A DNA stretch of 64,000 nt from Paenibacillaceae bacterium (GTDB taxonomy: Bacteria; Bacillota; Bacilli; Paenibacillales; NBRC-103111): the NCBI GenBank assembly GCA_029256185.1, contig JAQSYI010000033.1, forward strand, positions 1 to 64,000, written 5' to 3'. Each line of letters opens with the position of its first letter. Position 1 is the stretch's first letter. Made by a program: the position numbers and the translations under genes. Below are positions 36,055-45,057 of the stretch, one piece after another. Under the pieces are notes generated by a model. That model was not told the DNA's origin, searched no databases, and was given only the letters and a program-made list of their open reading frames with translations.

Positions 36055-39000
36055 CTACAGGATAACCGCATACCCCCGCAGCTTGGCATTCAGCGCTTGA
36101 ATCTCCGGCGCTTCGGGTGTACCGTCCGTCTTCCACAGCTGCAGCGATACCGTTCCGTCCGGTTGATCGAGCCCTTCAGCCCCGGTAAACATGCAGCGTA
36201 CCGTATAAGACGTGCCGTTGTACTCCCCAGTCCCCTGCACGGCCGCCTGGCCGTCTGCCCAAATGAACCAGTCCATCCGGCGGACGGTAAGGTACAAGCC
36301 TTGCGGTTCCACAAAGATTCTGAGCGTACCGGTCGGCGTTCCCGTCTGGTCATAGGCGAACCATCCGGTCAGGAAGATCTCCGGGGCTTCTCCTTCCGCC
36401 ACCTCAAGGAAACCGGCAACGGCGGCCGACCCTGAAGCGGAGTTGTACACCGCCACATCGGCAACGGCTTCACCGGCGTTATAGGAGGCGTTGTTCTCCA
36501 ATTGGACCGTCACCCGGTACAATCCGGCGGGAAGCTGGAGCGGCAAGCCGGCTATGCCCGCGGAGTCCGTGATCACAGCCTGCTGGAGCGCTTCCTGCTG
36601 AACCGGCACGGCAGAACCGTCCGGCTGCAGGCGGTCCAAGCGGAAGCGGAGCGGCAAACCTGCCAATGTCCCGCCCGCGCCGGGCTGCTGCGCAATGATC
36701 TGTGCGGCGAGCCAGGTGTCCGCTGTGCTCTGCAGATCCGCCTCCATGCTGCCGGTATACACGAGCTCCGCCTGCTGCTTCACGGCCACGGCAGGGAACT
36801 CCAGCAGCAGCGGCGCGTACGGCGCAAGCGTCAAGCTGTCGGCCGCTATGCTGCCGCTTGAGATCAGCTCCCGGATAGGCGTTACCGCTTCCCCATTCCG
36901 TTTGAGCACAACCTGCTTAGGCTCCCAGGTATAATTTGCCACGTTCACCAGCAGCTTGCCGCCGTAAGCCGCCGTTCTCCATTCCACGCCTTCCACCCTA
37001 TTGCCTGTGGCGGCATCCACCAGCTCCAGCTCCGCCAAACCCAGCTCCTGCAGCACAGGTGCCAGCAGATCCCGCAATGCGTTCTCTGCGGGGGCAGCCA
37101 TGGCCTCGGCAGTCCCGGTGATGGGGATGATGACGGCATGGTCTGCGATATACGCCCGGTCTTCCGGCGCGATCACACGGTTGTAGGCATCCCGTGCCAA
37201 TGAATCCGCACCCAGGAGAACCACCCTGCCGCCTTGTTCCATGAACGTTTGGACAGCGGGCAGAATATCCGGCGCCACATTCTCCGCATCCGGGATAACC
37301 AGCAGCTTATAGGCGCCAAGGTTGCCTTGGACGACCTGGCTTTCGCTGATGAAGCCGGCCTTCTGTCCATAATGGCTCAATGCCTGGTAGGCCCGGTCCA
37401 CCGCATCCAGATGGGCGGGTCTGTACAGGGCGGAGGTTCTGGAGTACAAGATGGCGGTATCCACCGGCGCATCCTGGAACGCCTTCACTTCCTGCCCCAG
37501 CCGGTTCAGGTCCAGATTCGTCCGGCCGACCGCCGATACCACATCCGGCCGGTGCAGAACGCTGCCCTCGAAGTCGCTTGCCGCATCATACGTTCTCTCC
37601 CAGACCCAGATGGTTGAAGCGCTTCGTCCATGAATGGCGCCCTGCCACAAATCCGTGCGCATATGCGCTGCCTGCTCGGGCGAGTACAAGCTGTCGCGGT
37701 CCACGATGATATGATCCTCGGAGTTGAACACCGGCGCTTCCCGGTAGGAGCCGAGCAGATCGTATATCTTCAATTTCTCCGTAATCGTATTCGTCGTATC
37801 GGAGAGGAAGTTCCAGGAATCCAGCCCGTTCAGCTGCGTGAACCCGGCGAATTGCTCCGGATCCACGCCCCAGGCCAGAACCGATTTCTGCGACTTCATC
37901 AGCATCCCGCCCATGAACTTGGCACTGAGCGGAATGTCCGGCGCCATTCCGTGGATCAGCTCCGCCATCCATTCATGCCATCCGGAGAACAGATCGTCAT
38001 TAAAGTGCATCCAGTCATAGAACAAGGGGGTTCCTTCCACCCGCTCCGGCAGGGGGACCTGCTCGAACGAGGTGTATGCGGTTCCGTACGCTCCATTCAA
38101 CTGGCCCACGTCATGATGGACCTCCGCAAGATACTGCCTCCACAGCGGCAAGAAGGCCGGATCCTTGTACGTCGTATAGACCGGTTCATTCGACAGCACG
38201 ATATCGTGCAGGGACCGGTAATCCTTCACCAGCGGGATCACTGTCCGCAGGTAATCCTCGAGAACTTCCTTCACCCTAACGTTCGTAATGTTGACGGGGA
38301 GCGCGCTGTTAGCGCCTGACCGCATCTCCGGATACTTTTCCAACAGGAAAGCGGGGAAGTAATGGGGCGACAGCAGCAGGCTGACCTGCTGGTTGTGGTC
38401 CTCCGCTTGTTCAAGCACCTTCTGGATGTCGTTGCGGACCGTGCCTGCGGAGATGAGGTAATCCGGCTTAACCGTGCTGTCGTCCTCGAACCCCGGATAA
38501 GCCAGCAGGTTGGTTCCGTTGGCGCCTTCCGTCACGCGAAACGCATCCAGCAGGAGGGAGTCCGTCACATTCTCCGTCAATATGCGGAAGTCCATGGACG
38601 TCTCCGTGCTGCGGGTCTTGTAGGTCCCTGTGATCTGCTGCCAACCGTAAGTGCCGTTAGGAATGGCCGTGCGGGCATCGTATGTGCCGAACCAAGCGTT
38701 CTGGACATTCACGCCCTTGACCCAGCCGCTGAATGTATAGGTCGTGTCCGGCTTGACGGGGATGGTCTGCCACAACGTACCAAAGGTATTGGGCGCCTTC
38801 GGCGACCGGTTGCCCACCTGCACCGCCTTGTTCCCCTCCTGCACCCCGGCCGTATCGTACCGGTAGGTCACATCAGCATTGCCGCTGTTCCATCTGGACC
38901 ATCCCGCAATCGAATCCGGCGTCAGAATGACCCGGTTGGGCCCCGTTTCAATCTGCACGATATTCGTGCCGAACTTGGAGAAGTGCGGGATGTCCGAGCG

Positions 39001-41190
39001 GACCTGGGCGAATGCTCCGTAGCCGGTGAAGAATACCGGCCGGTTCTCCGTCTCTCCCGTCACCGGATCCAACATATCGGCTCTGAACGAGTAACCGTCC
39101 GTGTCCACAGGTCCGGTCACGAAAACCGGAGCGGCCAGGGGATTTCCCGTGCCTGCCAAGTAGGCATTCAGCCGTTCTTCCGTATGCCCGGCCATGGCCT
39201 CCAACTGGTCCGCCACATATTGGGCCCGGTCCAGTCTGCCGTTCGCCACATCCGCCTTGCCATAGCCGATGAACCGTTCGATCACGGTCACATCCACCGT
39301 TTCATAGCTTACCGGGATGTCCTGCGCTTGCGCTGTTGCAAGCAGCGCCTTCAATGCAGGCAATCCGGCGGCCACCTGGTCGAGCCTCTGGATCAGGTCC
39401 GCGCTGCCGGGCAGGATGGTCAGCTTCCACTCCGCACTGCGGGCTTCCGACGTCTCCTGATCCGTCATGACCGCCGTCACGGTCTGCACGCCCAGATCAG
39501 TGAACGCATGGACGAACTGCTTCCGCCATACCGAATGGGCCGGGACGGTGACCAGTTGGTCCGTGATCCCGATCTGTGGTATCTGAAGGCGGTATTGCCG
39601 GGCCGTATCGCCATGATTGGCCGCATACAAAGAGAATGCCGCCGGCCGGTTCCGCTCTGCGGTGATTCTGTCCTCGCCCGGGCTTCCGTAATCCCGGTCC
39701 ATCCAGACTCCCCAGCTGCGGTCCTGCGGCATGAAGTTCAAGCTGGCGAAGGGCTTGCTGTCCTTCGATTTGCCGATGCCGGGGGTCCACTCCACATATC
39801 CCTTCCGCCCGGAGCCGTCATTGTCATTGAATACGAGATTGAACGGCATGCTCTTGCCCGGCGTATACGAATGGAGCGCTCCCCACGGAATCGCAGCCTC
39901 GTAGACGGTCACGTTCTCCGTCCGGCTAGTCTTCAGCGTAACGGCTTCCTTGGGAAGCGTGGCATCCCCCTTATTCCATACCCATACCTGGGACTGGCCG
40001 TCCACATGGGCAAAGCCGTACTCCGGTCCGTACACCCCGTCGGTGCCGGAAGCGAACTGAACGCCGTCCCCCGACCACATGGCATCGCCCCCCACTGCCT
40101 GATGGATATTGTCTGTAACCTGGAAGGCAACATACAGCTGTTCGCTGTCGTGGGCAAAATAGGCTCTGCCGGACAGATCGCTCTCCCCGCCCCAACCGGG
40201 CATCTGAACCTGCACGGCAGGATCCCCGGGAAGATCTGCGTAGGCATATCCGGCCCAATCATTCAGTTGCCCGTCCACGGTAATCGAATCCGCATAGAAG
40301 ACCGGCACGAACTTCCCCGCTCCCAAGCTTCCATAGAACAAATCCTGCCCGGTCACCGTCTCTCCGTCCGCTCCGCCTCTGATCCCGTATGCGAACGAGG
40401 ATACGGGACTGTCGTCATATCCGGCCTTGACCGCGTACGCTTTCAGCGTAAGCGGACGGTCCACCGCAATCGGCTGCCCGTACTGCAGCCTCGTCGCCGA
40501 TGTTGCCGGATCGCTGTTATCCGTCGTATAATAGACGGCCGCTCCCACGGTCTGTACCGCCAGAGCGACCCGTGTTCCCAGGTCCACCTGGCCCGCTGGC
40601 GGATCGGAGACAACGGGGGCCAGCACCGGCAGTGTCTCGAAGCCGGAGTTCTGAAGCAGATTGACAGTGCCGCCCGCCTCCGTCATGGAGACATCGTCCA
40701 TCCAGAAGGCCGTGGTCACGTCCTCCGACACCACTGTGAATGGAAACGAAGACATATTCGCACCGGTCGTTATGGTAAATTCAATCTGCGTCCAGTCATA
40801 GGTTCCGGCCGGCATGGCCTTCCGCAGCGTCCACGCGGGATCGCGCATGGCATTGATCCGTGCGGCATCGATGCCTTTCACCCGCATGCTGACCTGATAG
40901 GTGGTATTGGGCTTGACCGCCACATGCTGCATGACGGCTATGAATACGTTCGGCGCCTTGGGCGTGGCGTTCGTCAGCTTAAGGGAGGACGTGCCTGAAT
41001 AGCTGACGGCCTTGTCGATATAGACATCCCCGGTCACCGTACCGGAATAATGGCTGCCGGTCCATGCGGGAATATTGGTGATGGCGGCGGTAGCCGCATA
41101 AACCCTGTTCCAGACAAACCCGTTCCCCAGCAGAAGGGAGAGCACCAGCACCGTCACCCATACCCGGTAAGCTCCCCTTCCTTTGGCCAT
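36055..41190 (-). CDS. Giant secreted GH42-like glycoside hydrolase with several binding modules
   Basis: About 1,711 residues from the ATG at 41190, which gives a normal signal peptide (cleavage after VYA); starts at 41226 and 41250 are possible. Modules in order: CBM4/9-like (about 65-185), chitobiase-type beta-sandwich (about 190-270), CBM9/DOMON-like (about 290-495), linker, and a clan-A (beta/alpha)8 domain resembling GH42/agarase-like beta-galactosidases with acid/base motif SNEP (E1002) and nucleophile region FNSED (E1158). Next is a trimerisation-like domain (about 1260-1400) and C-terminal beta domains. A second CBM copy is embedded in the catalytic barrel (about 770-890). It probably acts on galactan-type polymers outside the cell. 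Confidence 0.8.
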   Translation of the reverse strand: MAKGRGAYRVWVTVLVLSLLLGNGFVWNRVYAATAAITNIPAWTGSHYSGTVTGDVYIDKAVSYSGTSSLKLTNATPKAPNVFIAVMQHVAVKPNTTYQVSMRVKGIDAARINAMRDPAWTLRKAMPAGTYDWTQIEFTITTGANMSSFPFTVVSEDVTTAFWMDDVSMTEAGGTVNLLQNSGFETLPVLAPVVSDPPAGQVDLGTRVALAVQTVGAAVYYTTDNSDPATSATRLQYGQPIAVDRPLTLKAYAVKAGYDDSPVSSFAYGIRGGADGETVTGQDLFYGSLGAGKFVPVFYADSITVDGQLNDWAGYAYADLPGDPAVQVQMPGWGGESDLSGRAYFAHDSEQLYVAFQVTDNIHQAVGGDAMWSGDGVQFASGTDGVYGPEYGFAHVDGQSQVWVWNKGDATLPKEAVTLKTSRTENVTVYEAAIPWGALHSYTPGKSMPFNLVFNDNDGSGRKGYVEWTPGIGKSKDSKPFASLNFMPQDRSWGVWMDRDYGSPGEDRITAERNRPAAFSLYAANHGDTARQYRLQIPQIGITDQLVTVPAHSVWRKQFVHAFTDLGVQTVTAVMTDQETSEARSAEWKLTILPGSADLIQRLDQVAAGLPALKALLATAQAQDIPVSYETVDVTVIERFIGYGKADVANGRLDRAQYVADQLEAMAGHTEERLNAYLAGTGNPLAAPVFVTGPVDTDGYSFRADMLDPVTGETENRPVFFTGYGAFAQVRSDIPHFSKFGTNIVQIETGPNRVILTPDSIAGWSRWNSGNADVTYRYDTAGVQEGNKAVQVGNRSPKAPNTFGTLWQTIPVKPDTTYTFSGWVKGVNVQNAWFGTYDARTAIPNGTYGWQQITGTYKTRSTETSMDFRILTENVTDSLLLDAFRVTEGANGTNLLAYPGFEDDSTVKPDYLISAGTVRNDIQKVLEQAEDHNQQVSLLLSPHYFPAFLLEKYPEMRSGANSALPVNITNVRVKEVLEDYLRTVIPLVKDYRSLHDIVLSNEPVYTTYKDPAFLPLWRQYLAEVHHDVGQLNGAYGTAYTSFEQVPLPERVEGTPLFYDWMHFNDDLFSGWHEWMAELIHGMAPDIPLSAKFMGGMLMKSQKSVLAWGVDPEQFAGFTQLNGLDSWNFLSDTTNTITEKLKIYDLLGSYREAPVFNSEDHIIVDRDSLYSPEQAAHMRTDLWQGAIHGRSASTIWVWERTYDAASDFEGSVLHRPDVVSAVGRTNLDLNRLGQEVKAFQDAPVDTAILYSRTSALYRPAHLDAVDRAYQALSHYGQKAGFISESQVVQGNLGAYKLLVIPDAENVAPDILPAVQTFMEQGGRVVLLGADSLARDAYNRVIAPEDRAYIADHAVIIPITGTAEAMAAPAENALRDLLAPVLQELGLAELELVDAATGNRVEGVEWRTAAYGGKLLVNVANYTWEPKQVVLKRNGEAVTPIRELISSGSIAADSLTLAPYAPLLLEFPAVAVKQQAELVYTGSMEADLQSTADTWLAAQIIAQQPGAGGTLAGLPLRFRLDRLQPDGSAVPVQQEALQQAVITDSAGIAGLPLQLPAGLYRVTVQLENNASYNAGEAVADVAVYNSASGSAAVAGFLEVAEGEAPEIFLTGWFAYDQTGTPTGTLRIFVEPQGLYLTVRRMDWFIWADGQAAVQGTGEYNGTSYTVRCMFTGAEGLDQPDGTVSLQLWKTDGTPEAPEIQALNAKLRGYAVIL

Positions 41191-41272
41191 CAAAAAACAG
41201 AACCCCCTCAAGCGTGGATTTGCCATTTGGACAACACCCCGTTTTCTCAAATTTGTGATTATTCTTCCTTCA

Positions 41273-42595
41273 TCATCCTTTTACGCCGCTCCAGCTGATC
41301 CCTTTCTCAATAAGGCGCTGGCAGGAGGCAAAAACCAGGAGGAGCGGAAGCGTGGCGATCAAGAGCATAGCCATGGTCAGATTGGTATCGGAGACATCGC
41401 TGTTGGTTCTGCTGCTCATATAGACCGAGAAGGTCCACAGATGATCGTCCCGGAGTACGATGAGCGGCCACAGGAATTCGTTCCACACCGGCATGAAGGT
41501 CATGACAGCCACCACCGTAAAGACGGGAACCGACATGGGCACGACGATCCGGTAGAAGATCTTCCATTCGTTGGCCCCGTCGATGCGGGCCGCCTGCAGC
41601 AGTTCGTCCGGCAGCTGCCCGAAGAAGCCCTTGAAGATGAAGATCACCAAGCCCCATGAGGTATGGGGCAGGATGACCCCCCACAGGTTGTTCGTCAGGT
41701 TCAGCTTCTCAATCACCAGGTACAGCGGGACGATGACGGCGATTTCCGGAATAAACAGGGTGGCCACGAAAAACAGGGTAAACCGCGCCGACCACTTGCC
41801 CGTCATCATCTTGGTGATGGCATAGGCAGTAAGCCCGCCGAATACAAGCTGTGTTACGATGGTCATCCCCGTGACGAACGCACTGTTGTACAGATAAGTC
41901 CAGATGGAGATGCTGTCCGAGAAGAACGAAGTGCCCTTGATGACGGCCAGGTAGTTATCGAAGACCCGCCACCAGTTGCCGGATTGGCTTGCCGCCGTCA
42001 CCTTGCCTGTCATAAAGTCCGACTGCTCCAGGAAAGAGACGATGCTCCCCGCCAGCCCGTCTGCTTCCGGTGCTGTGCGTCCCTCCTGCACCGGCCGTTC
42101 CGTCTCACCGCCGTACCATTCGAAGTGGGAGAATCCCCCCGCCTTAATGAGCGGATACTTGGTCTTCATGATCTGATCCGTGAACAGCTGGGTAGGCACC
42201 ACTTGATTTTTGCCGGCGTTGAATTCATACGACTTCATCTCCGCCCGGTACAGCGCCTTCCCGCCGGCCACGCCGGTGACGGTCATCTCACCGATGGGCT
42301 GGTTCTGATGCTTTTTCCAAGAAAACCACATGGCTTTCAGCGCATCCTGCTCCATGGCTTCCCGGCCGGTGTCCCCGGCTTGGGAGTAATCCAGCGTCAG
42401 GACGATGGATTGGGGCTTGGCCGGAATCCAGTCGGGCGGCATCTTGAAGAGCGACAACGCATCCTTCAGCGAGGAACTGAACGCCCAGGCCAGGGGCACC
42501 AGCGACAGCAGGATGAAGAGAATGGTCACCGAATAAGTAACGAGGGTGAAGCCGGTCTGTCCTTGCTCGCGGATCCGGTTTCCTTTGGATTTCAT
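41273..42595 (-). CDS. MalG-like sugar permease with large outer loop
   Basis: The 440-residue permease is far longer than the usual 270-300. After the first membrane helix (about 18-40) an insertion of roughly 150 residues (50-205) without hydrophobic segments precedes the remaining five helices; it should lie outside the membrane. The EAA loop is QAARIDGANEWKIFYRIVVP. It pairs with the MalF-like gene 12 bp upstream. The insertion may contact the binding protein or a surface enzyme. No ATPase is encoded nearby. Confidence 0.9.
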   Translation of the reverse strand: MKSKGNRIREQGQTGFTLVTYSVTILFILLSLVPLAWAFSSSLKDALSLFKMPPDWIPAKPQSIVLTLDYSQAGDTGREAMEQDALKAMWFSWKKHQNQPIGEMTVTGVAGGKALYRAEMKSYEFNAGKNQVVPTQLFTDQIMKTKYPLIKAGGFSHFEWYGGETERPVQEGRTAPEADGLAGSIVSFLEQSDFMTGKVTAASQSGNWWRVFDNYLAVIKGTSFFSDSISIWTYLYNSAFVTGMTIVTQLVFGGLTAYAITKMMTGKWSARFTLFFVATLFIPEIAVIVPLYLVIEKLNLTNNLWGVILPHTSWGLVIFIFKGFFGQLPDELLQAARIDGANEWKIFYRIVVPMSVPVFTVVAVMTFMPVWNEFLWPLIVLRDDHLWTFSVYMSSRTNSDVSDTNLTMAMLLIATLPLLLVFASCQRLIEKGISWSGVKG

Positions 42596-42607
42596 GGTTT
42601 CTTCACC

Positions 42608-43516
42608 TCACTTCTCCCGGGAGGCCCGGATTTGGATGTAGGAAAACAAGGATACGAGCAGGAAGACAATCATCGAGATAGCGCTGGCCGGCCCGTACCG
42701 GTTCTGCTGGAAGGCCGTCTCGAAGACGAGCATGGTCATCACCTTGGAGCTGTTGGCGGGTCCGCCGCCGGTCATGACGTAGATGTGGTCGAACGCCAGG
42801 AAAGCGCTGGTCAGGAAACCGATAAAGTTGATGCCGATCACGAACTTCAGGCTCGGCAGCAATATGGCTGTCATGCGCCGCCATGGTCCGGCGCCGTCCA
42901 GCTTGGCCGATTCCAGCATCTCCGCAGGGATGCTCTGCAGCGCCGAGTAGTACATCAGGACGCTGAGCCCGCCCCCGAGGACACCGGGAAGCACCAAGGC
43001 GAATTTCACCATCGCCGGGTCGTTCAGCCACATGAGCGGTGGCAGGCCAATGGATGCCAGCAGTTCGTTTAACAGTCCGAAGTCGGGATTGTACAGCCAT
43101 TTCCACAAGACCAATGAAGCGATGGACGGTACGGCCGAGGGGACCAGATACAAGAACCGGAAGAAGATGTTGCCTCTCCTGATCCCGGTCAGGAACAGCG
43201 CTTGCAGCAAGGGAACCCAGAAGGTCATGAGAAGCGACAGCAGCGCCAGGACAAACGTATTGTAGACGGCGGTCCGGAAATAGGTGGACTTGAGCAGCAG
43301 CGAATAATTGTACAGGCCCACATACCGCCCTGGAGGCGACATCTGGTCGAAGTCGAAGAAGCTCATGAAGGCCGCATAGACCAGCGGCACATACTTAAAC
43401 AGCAGGAACGAAAGCATGGACGGCAATATAAACAGAATGGTCATCCAAGGCAGCTTCAGCCCTGCCGCCTTGCGGACCTTCACCTTGGGGATGGTGATAT
43501 CCGTCTGCACTCCCAT
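42608..43516 (-). CDS. MalF-like sugar permease
   Basis: The 302-residue protein has six membrane helices with EAA-type loop ESAKLDGAGPWRRMTAILLP. Start at the ATG 43516, preceded by AAAGGTGGG; a GTG four codons earlier is in frame. It follows the binding-protein gene after a hairpin, the usual order binding protein-MalF-MalG of CUT1 importers. Confidence 0.92.
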   Translation of the reverse strand: MGVQTDITIPKVKVRKAAGLKLPWMTILFILPSMLSFLLFKYVPLVYAAFMSFFDFDQMSPPGRYVGLYNYSLLLKSTYFRTAVYNTFVLALLSLLMTFWVPLLQALFLTGIRRGNIFFRFLYLVPSAVPSIASLVLWKWLYNPDFGLLNELLASIGLPPLMWLNDPAMVKFALVLPGVLGGGLSVLMYYSALQSIPAEMLESAKLDGAGPWRRMTAILLPSLKFVIGINFIGFLTSAFLAFDHIYVMTGGGPANSSKVMTMLVFETAFQQNRYGPASAISMIVFLLVSLFSYIQIRASREK

Positions 43517-43548
43517 TCCACATCCCACCTTTCCGATCGGTTCATAGA

Positions 43549-43579
43549 GAAATCCCCGGGCAGCGAGCCCGAGGATTTC
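43549..43579 (-). terminator. Attenuator hairpin between binding-protein and permease genes
   Basis: AAATCCCCGGGC (43550-43561) and GCCCGAGGATTT (43567-43578) pair over 12 positions with one mismatch and a 5-nt loop. No T-run follows. Such hairpins after binding-protein genes protect the upstream mRNA and lower permease expression. Confidence 0.6.
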
Positions 43580-43593
43580 GCATGTCCGTTTTA

Positions 43594-45015
43594 TTATTTT
43601 TTGATTTCCGCATTGTACGGATCAACGATCTCGCGCTGCGCCGTCTCCTGCGCCGCTTTCAGCTCCGCCGCGATATCCGCGTTTTCGCTCAGCAGCACCT
43701 TCTGGATCGCCTTCACAATATACGGGGACAGCCGTTCCTTCAGCGCATATTCCAGGTGGACCGACTGGGCCGCCTTCTGGACGCCGCTGATCAGATCAGC
43801 CGGAACGTTCTTGGCTCCCTGCAACGGGTTGACGTCACTGCGGACGGAGAGCAGATTGGGCATGATGCCGTTGTCGTACAAGTACTTGATGTCGCTGTCC
43901 TGCACTTCCTTGGAGGTCAGATAGGTGATATAGAGCCATGCCGCATCCTGCTTCTCCTTGGACGATTTCGGGTTCAGAATCCAGTACTCCCCTCCCACCT
44001 GTGAAGGCGCTTTCCCGGAAGGGCCGACCGGCAGCGGTGCAAAGCCCACATCATTCAGATCCACGCCGTTCTTGGCGAAGCCGCCGAAGGAATCCGACGC
44101 GCCCAGCATCATCGCCGCCCGGCCTTGGAAGAAGTCCTTGTTGTTGTCGTCGATGTTCTGGACTACATTGCTCTGAACCACCTTATGCTTCCACTTCAAG
44201 TCCCGCCAGTACTGCAGCGCCTTCACCACAGGCTCGCTGGTGAACTCCAGCTTGATGGTGCCGTCCGCATTCTTGGTCGTCAAGTCGCCGCCCGCCTGCC
44301 AGACGTAATATTCGAAGTGCCAGTCCGCCCACTCCATGCCGAGCAGTGCAAAGCCGTACTGCTTCTTGGCCGGGTCCGTCAGCTTCTTGCCGTAATCGGC
44401 GAATTCATCCCAATTAGCCGGCGGTTTGCTGGGATCAAGCCCCGCACCTTGGTACAGCTTCTTGTTGTAGATCAGACCGACCGTGTACATCTTGTACGGC
44501 AGGCCGTAGACCTTCCCGTCCTTGGTGGCTTGCTCCAGGGAGGAGGGGATATACTTGCCCTTGTCCGCAAAATCATTCCAATATTTCGTCAGATCCAACG
44601 CGTACCCCGCTTTGATCCAGTCCTGAATGATCGGGAAGTGGGCATATTGGTAGGCATCCGGACCGGTGCCCCCCGCCATGGCCGTCATGAACACTTGACG
44701 GTCACTGGTTCCCGTAGGGGGTGTTTCGTGCTTCACCGTGATATGCGGATATTTCGCCGAAAAGCCGGCCCATATTTCTTCAATATGCGCTTTCCGCGGC
44801 TCGTCCGGCTTCGGTTTGTCCCATACAGTAATCTCCACGTTCGCCGGCTTGACTGAGGCTGCCGTGCTGGCCGCCGGCTGGGTGGCTCCCCCCGGCGTGG
44901 CCTTGGCTGCGTCTGTGCTTCCGGCATTGCTGCTGCCGCCGTTGCCGGAGCAAGCCGCCAACAGAAGCATCGCCATCGCCCCCGGAATGAAGCCTTTTCG
45001 CTTAAGGATGTTCAT
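43594..45015 (-). CDS. Sugar ABC transporter substrate-binding lipoprotein (cassette 2)
   Basis: The 473-residue protein has lipobox LLAAC (C22), an Ala/Ser/Thr-rich linker, and the family-1 binding-protein fold (NVEITVWDKPKPDEPRKAH onward). It differs clearly from the two LplA-like proteins of cassette 1 and is of the MalE/UgpB type. GGGAGG lies 7 nt upstream of the ATG. It follows the response-regulator gene by only 42 bp, so regulator and transporter may share one transcript. Confidence 0.93.
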   Translation of the reverse strand: MNILKRKGFIPGAMAMLLLAACSGNGGSSNAGSTDAAKATPGGATQPAASTAASVKPANVEITVWDKPKPDEPRKAHIEEIWAGFSAKYPHITVKHETPPTGTSDRQVFMTAMAGGTGPDAYQYAHFPIIQDWIKAGYALDLTKYWNDFADKGKYIPSSLEQATKDGKVYGLPYKMYTVGLIYNKKLYQGAGLDPSKPPANWDEFADYGKKLTDPAKKQYGFALLGMEWADWHFEYYVWQAGGDLTTKNADGTIKLEFTSEPVVKALQYWRDLKWKHKVVQSNVVQNIDDNNKDFFQGRAAMMLGASDSFGGFAKNGVDLNDVGFAPLPVGPSGKAPSQVGGEYWILNPKSSKEKQDAAWLYITYLTSKEVQDSDIKYLYDNGIMPNLLSVRSDVNPLQGAKNVPADLISGVQKAAQSVHLEYALKERLSPYIVKAIQKVLLSENADIAAELKAAQETAQREIVDPYNAEIKK

Positions 45016-45057
45016 TTAAATCCTCCCTTTTGTTTTGGTTTGTTTTTGGATGCATCT

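Noticed and set aside
38362..40998. 878-residue open frame on the plus strand inside the giant hydrolase gene
   Set aside because: Antisense of a high-GC gene with clear domains and motifs on the minus strand; no ribosome site or recognisable domain on the plus strand.
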